Part shown: in pieces, positions 23,222 through 23,961 of the stretch
How the letters are laid out: every line of letters starts with the position of its first letter
Position numbering within the stretch: position 1 is the first letter of the stretch
Assembly (NCBI GenBank): GCA_046756405.1
Contig: JBHHWH010000035.1
Location: 1-23,961 of the forward strand
Origin: JBHHWH01 sp046756405
GTDB lineage: Bacteria; Actinomycetota; Acidimicrobiia; Spongiisociales; ZC4RG35
Length of the DNA: 23,961 bases
Direction of reading: 5' to 3'
The notes under the pieces: model-generated
Seen by the model: only the letters and a program-made list of their open reading frames with translations
The model's database searches: none
Told to the model about the DNA's origin: nothing
Program-made: the position numbers and the translations under genes

Positions 23222-23577
23222 CCCGACTCCTCCTCGATGTACCACTCGGTGAAATCCCGGCACCGTCCGTCTTCGGCAAAGTAGATCACGAACAGGTTCC
23301 GATAACGCATCGGCGGATCGTGGTACTGGGTCCTTCCCACCACGATGGCCAGGTCATCGGTCTCCACCAGGGGGAGCCACTCGAACTCCCAGTTGTCCTC
23401 TTCGTCGCCGATCTCCTGCCAGCGCCGGACTATCTCTTCCGACCCGTGCCACTCCCCGTCGGCGGTCTGGGGGTCGTAGACCGCTTCAGGCGTGAATAGG
23501 GCCGCGATGTGTTCAGGGTCGTTGCTGCTCCAGGCGAGGACATAGCCATCCATCCACTGGTCGAGGCGTTCACTCAT
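23218..23577 (-). CDS. SnoaL/NTF2-like protein
   Basis: A 119-residue single-domain protein of the SnoaL-like (NTF2 fold) group. A helical N-terminus (LDQWMDGYVLAWSSNDPEHIAALFTPEAVYDP) leads into strands ending with FVIYFAEDGRCRDFTEWYIEE. Such proteins bind small hydrophobic ligands or act as isomerases or cyclases; most are uncharacterised. It is the first gene of a three-gene minus-strand unit with the patatin and PlsC-like genes, coupled by TTGA. On the minus strand, TAACTT lies seven bases before the ATG (23585-23590 on the plus strand), suggesting a leaderless mRNA. A ligand-binding role in lipid handling is only an inference from neighbours. Confidence 0.82.
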   Translation of the reverse strand: MSERLDQWMDGYVLAWSSNDPEHIAALFTPEAVYDPQTADGEWHGSEEIVRRWQEIGDEEDNWEFEWLPLVETDDLAIVVGRTQYHDPPMRYRNLFVIYFAEDGRCRDFTEWYIEEESG

Positions 23578-23668
23578 GGCGATGAAGTTAACCGGCGCCC
23601 GGACTCCAGGCTGATTTCAGAAAAACTTTCCGGATTGGGCCTGTTCTGGGTGGTTTCTGTCACAGGGG

Positions 23669-23680
23669 GAACGTATGTTC
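23669..23680 (+). promoter_or_regulatory. Probable LexA (SOS) box
   Basis: GAACGTATGTTC matches the GAAC-N4-GTTC core of the Gram-positive and actinobacterial LexA box exactly. It lies eight bases before the ATG of the DUF222 gene and covers a -10-like TATGTT (23674-23679). Members of the 13E12/DUF222 family in Mycobacterium tuberculosis are known to be DNA-damage inducible with SOS boxes, which supports the call. A binding test is lacking. Confidence 0.7.
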
Positions 23681-23687
23681 TACGGGG

Positions 23688-23961
23688 ATGGAGTGGGATC
23701 ACATCACTACCGACGAAATCGAACAGCAGGTGCTGGCCGCCCAGGAAGCTGTCGCCAAATTGCGTTCTTTCCAGATGGAAGCCCTCGAGGAGCTGGATCG
23801 CAGGCAGATCGCCACTGCCGACGGGTCTAGGAGCATGGTCGAGTGGGTGGCCGCACGGTTGGATGTGGGCCCGGATACTGCGAAGAGACTGGTGGGGACC
23901 ATGCGTAGGACCTGTGACCGTCCTGACCTGCGGGAAGCTCTGGCTGAGGGGGTGTCTTTGG
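23688..23961 (+). CDS. DUF222 / 13E12-repeat family protein (partial, runs off the edge)
   Basis: The first 91 codons of a gene cut by the window end. The start MEWDHITTDEIEQQVL, then VAKLRSFQMEALEELDRRQIA, MVEWVAARLDVGPDTAKRLV and DRPDLREALAEGV, match the N-terminal DUF222 region of actinobacterial 13E12-repeat proteins. These usually end in an HNH nuclease domain of about 60 residues, which should lie beyond the window. The family is multicopy and may be mobile-element related; its cellular role is not established. A LexA-like box stands just before the ATG. The reading frame is open to the edge, with no stop. The HNH domain is expected but not seen. Confidence 0.8.
   Translation, partial: MEWDHITTDEIEQQVLAAQEAVAKLRSFQMEALEELDRRQIATADGSRSMVEWVAARLDVGPDTAKRLVGTMRRTCDRPDLREALAEGVSL

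Overview
The window is a high-GC, gene-dense stretch of ordinary chromosome that looks actinobacterial (Actinomycetota). The signs are a 13E12/DUF222-type gene at the right edge, a CsoR copper repressor with a mycobacterial-type operator, DUF4389 and UBP-zinc-finger proteins, frequent GTG and TTG starts, 4-nt start/stop overlaps, and -10 boxes placed 6-8 nt before start codons (leaderless mRNAs). An Acidimicrobiia-like lineage is my guess, not a demonstration. I see no insertion sequence, integrase, CRISPR array, rRNA or tRNA, and no gap above 300 bases without a gene.

Layout. 1-665: a small UBP zinc-finger protein and a response-regulator gene cut off within its receiver domain, with a foreign-looking tail. 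662-2225 (minus): a tandem universal stress protein and the N-degron transferase Aat. 2279-4359: a zinc-free quinone oxidoreductase translationally coupled to a D-arginine-dehydrogenase-like flavoprotein. 4377-6995: an ABC-2 type exporter (ATPase plus two permeases), followed by a perfect 19-bp hairpin. 7104-9842: a copper operon csoR-copZ-copA behind a clear CsoR operator. 9879-11746: a DUF4389 membrane protein, and a divergent yceI/hxlR pair. 11895-21354: the branched-chain amino acid block, with ilvD divergent from ilvC, then a separately promoted, attenuator-controlled ilvB-ilvN-leuA-leuB-leuC-leuD operon. 21351-23577 (minus): an SnoaL-like protein, a patatin lipase and a PlsC-type acyltransferase, coupled by overlaps. 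23688-end: the start of a DUF222/13E12 gene under a probable LexA (SOS) box.

How the genes work together. The ilv/leu block encodes acetohydroxyacid synthase, ketol-acid reductoisomerase, dihydroxyacid dehydratase and the whole leucine branch; only the transaminase and threonine deaminase are absent. An unannotated 15-codon leader peptide (MRIETAPIAVILLLE), a GC-rich helix and a U-tailed terminator precede ilvB. LeuA is only 398 residues and lacks the leucine-binding regulatory domain, so transcription attenuation may carry more of the leucine control. The copper operon is a standard sensor-chaperone-exporter set.

Most notable: the ilv attenuator, the short LeuA, the broken response regulator, the SOS box before the DUF222 gene, recurrent leaderless promoter geometry, and the 19-bp palindrome. 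I did not find a convincing wholly new system; most content is housekeeping metabolism with interesting regulation.
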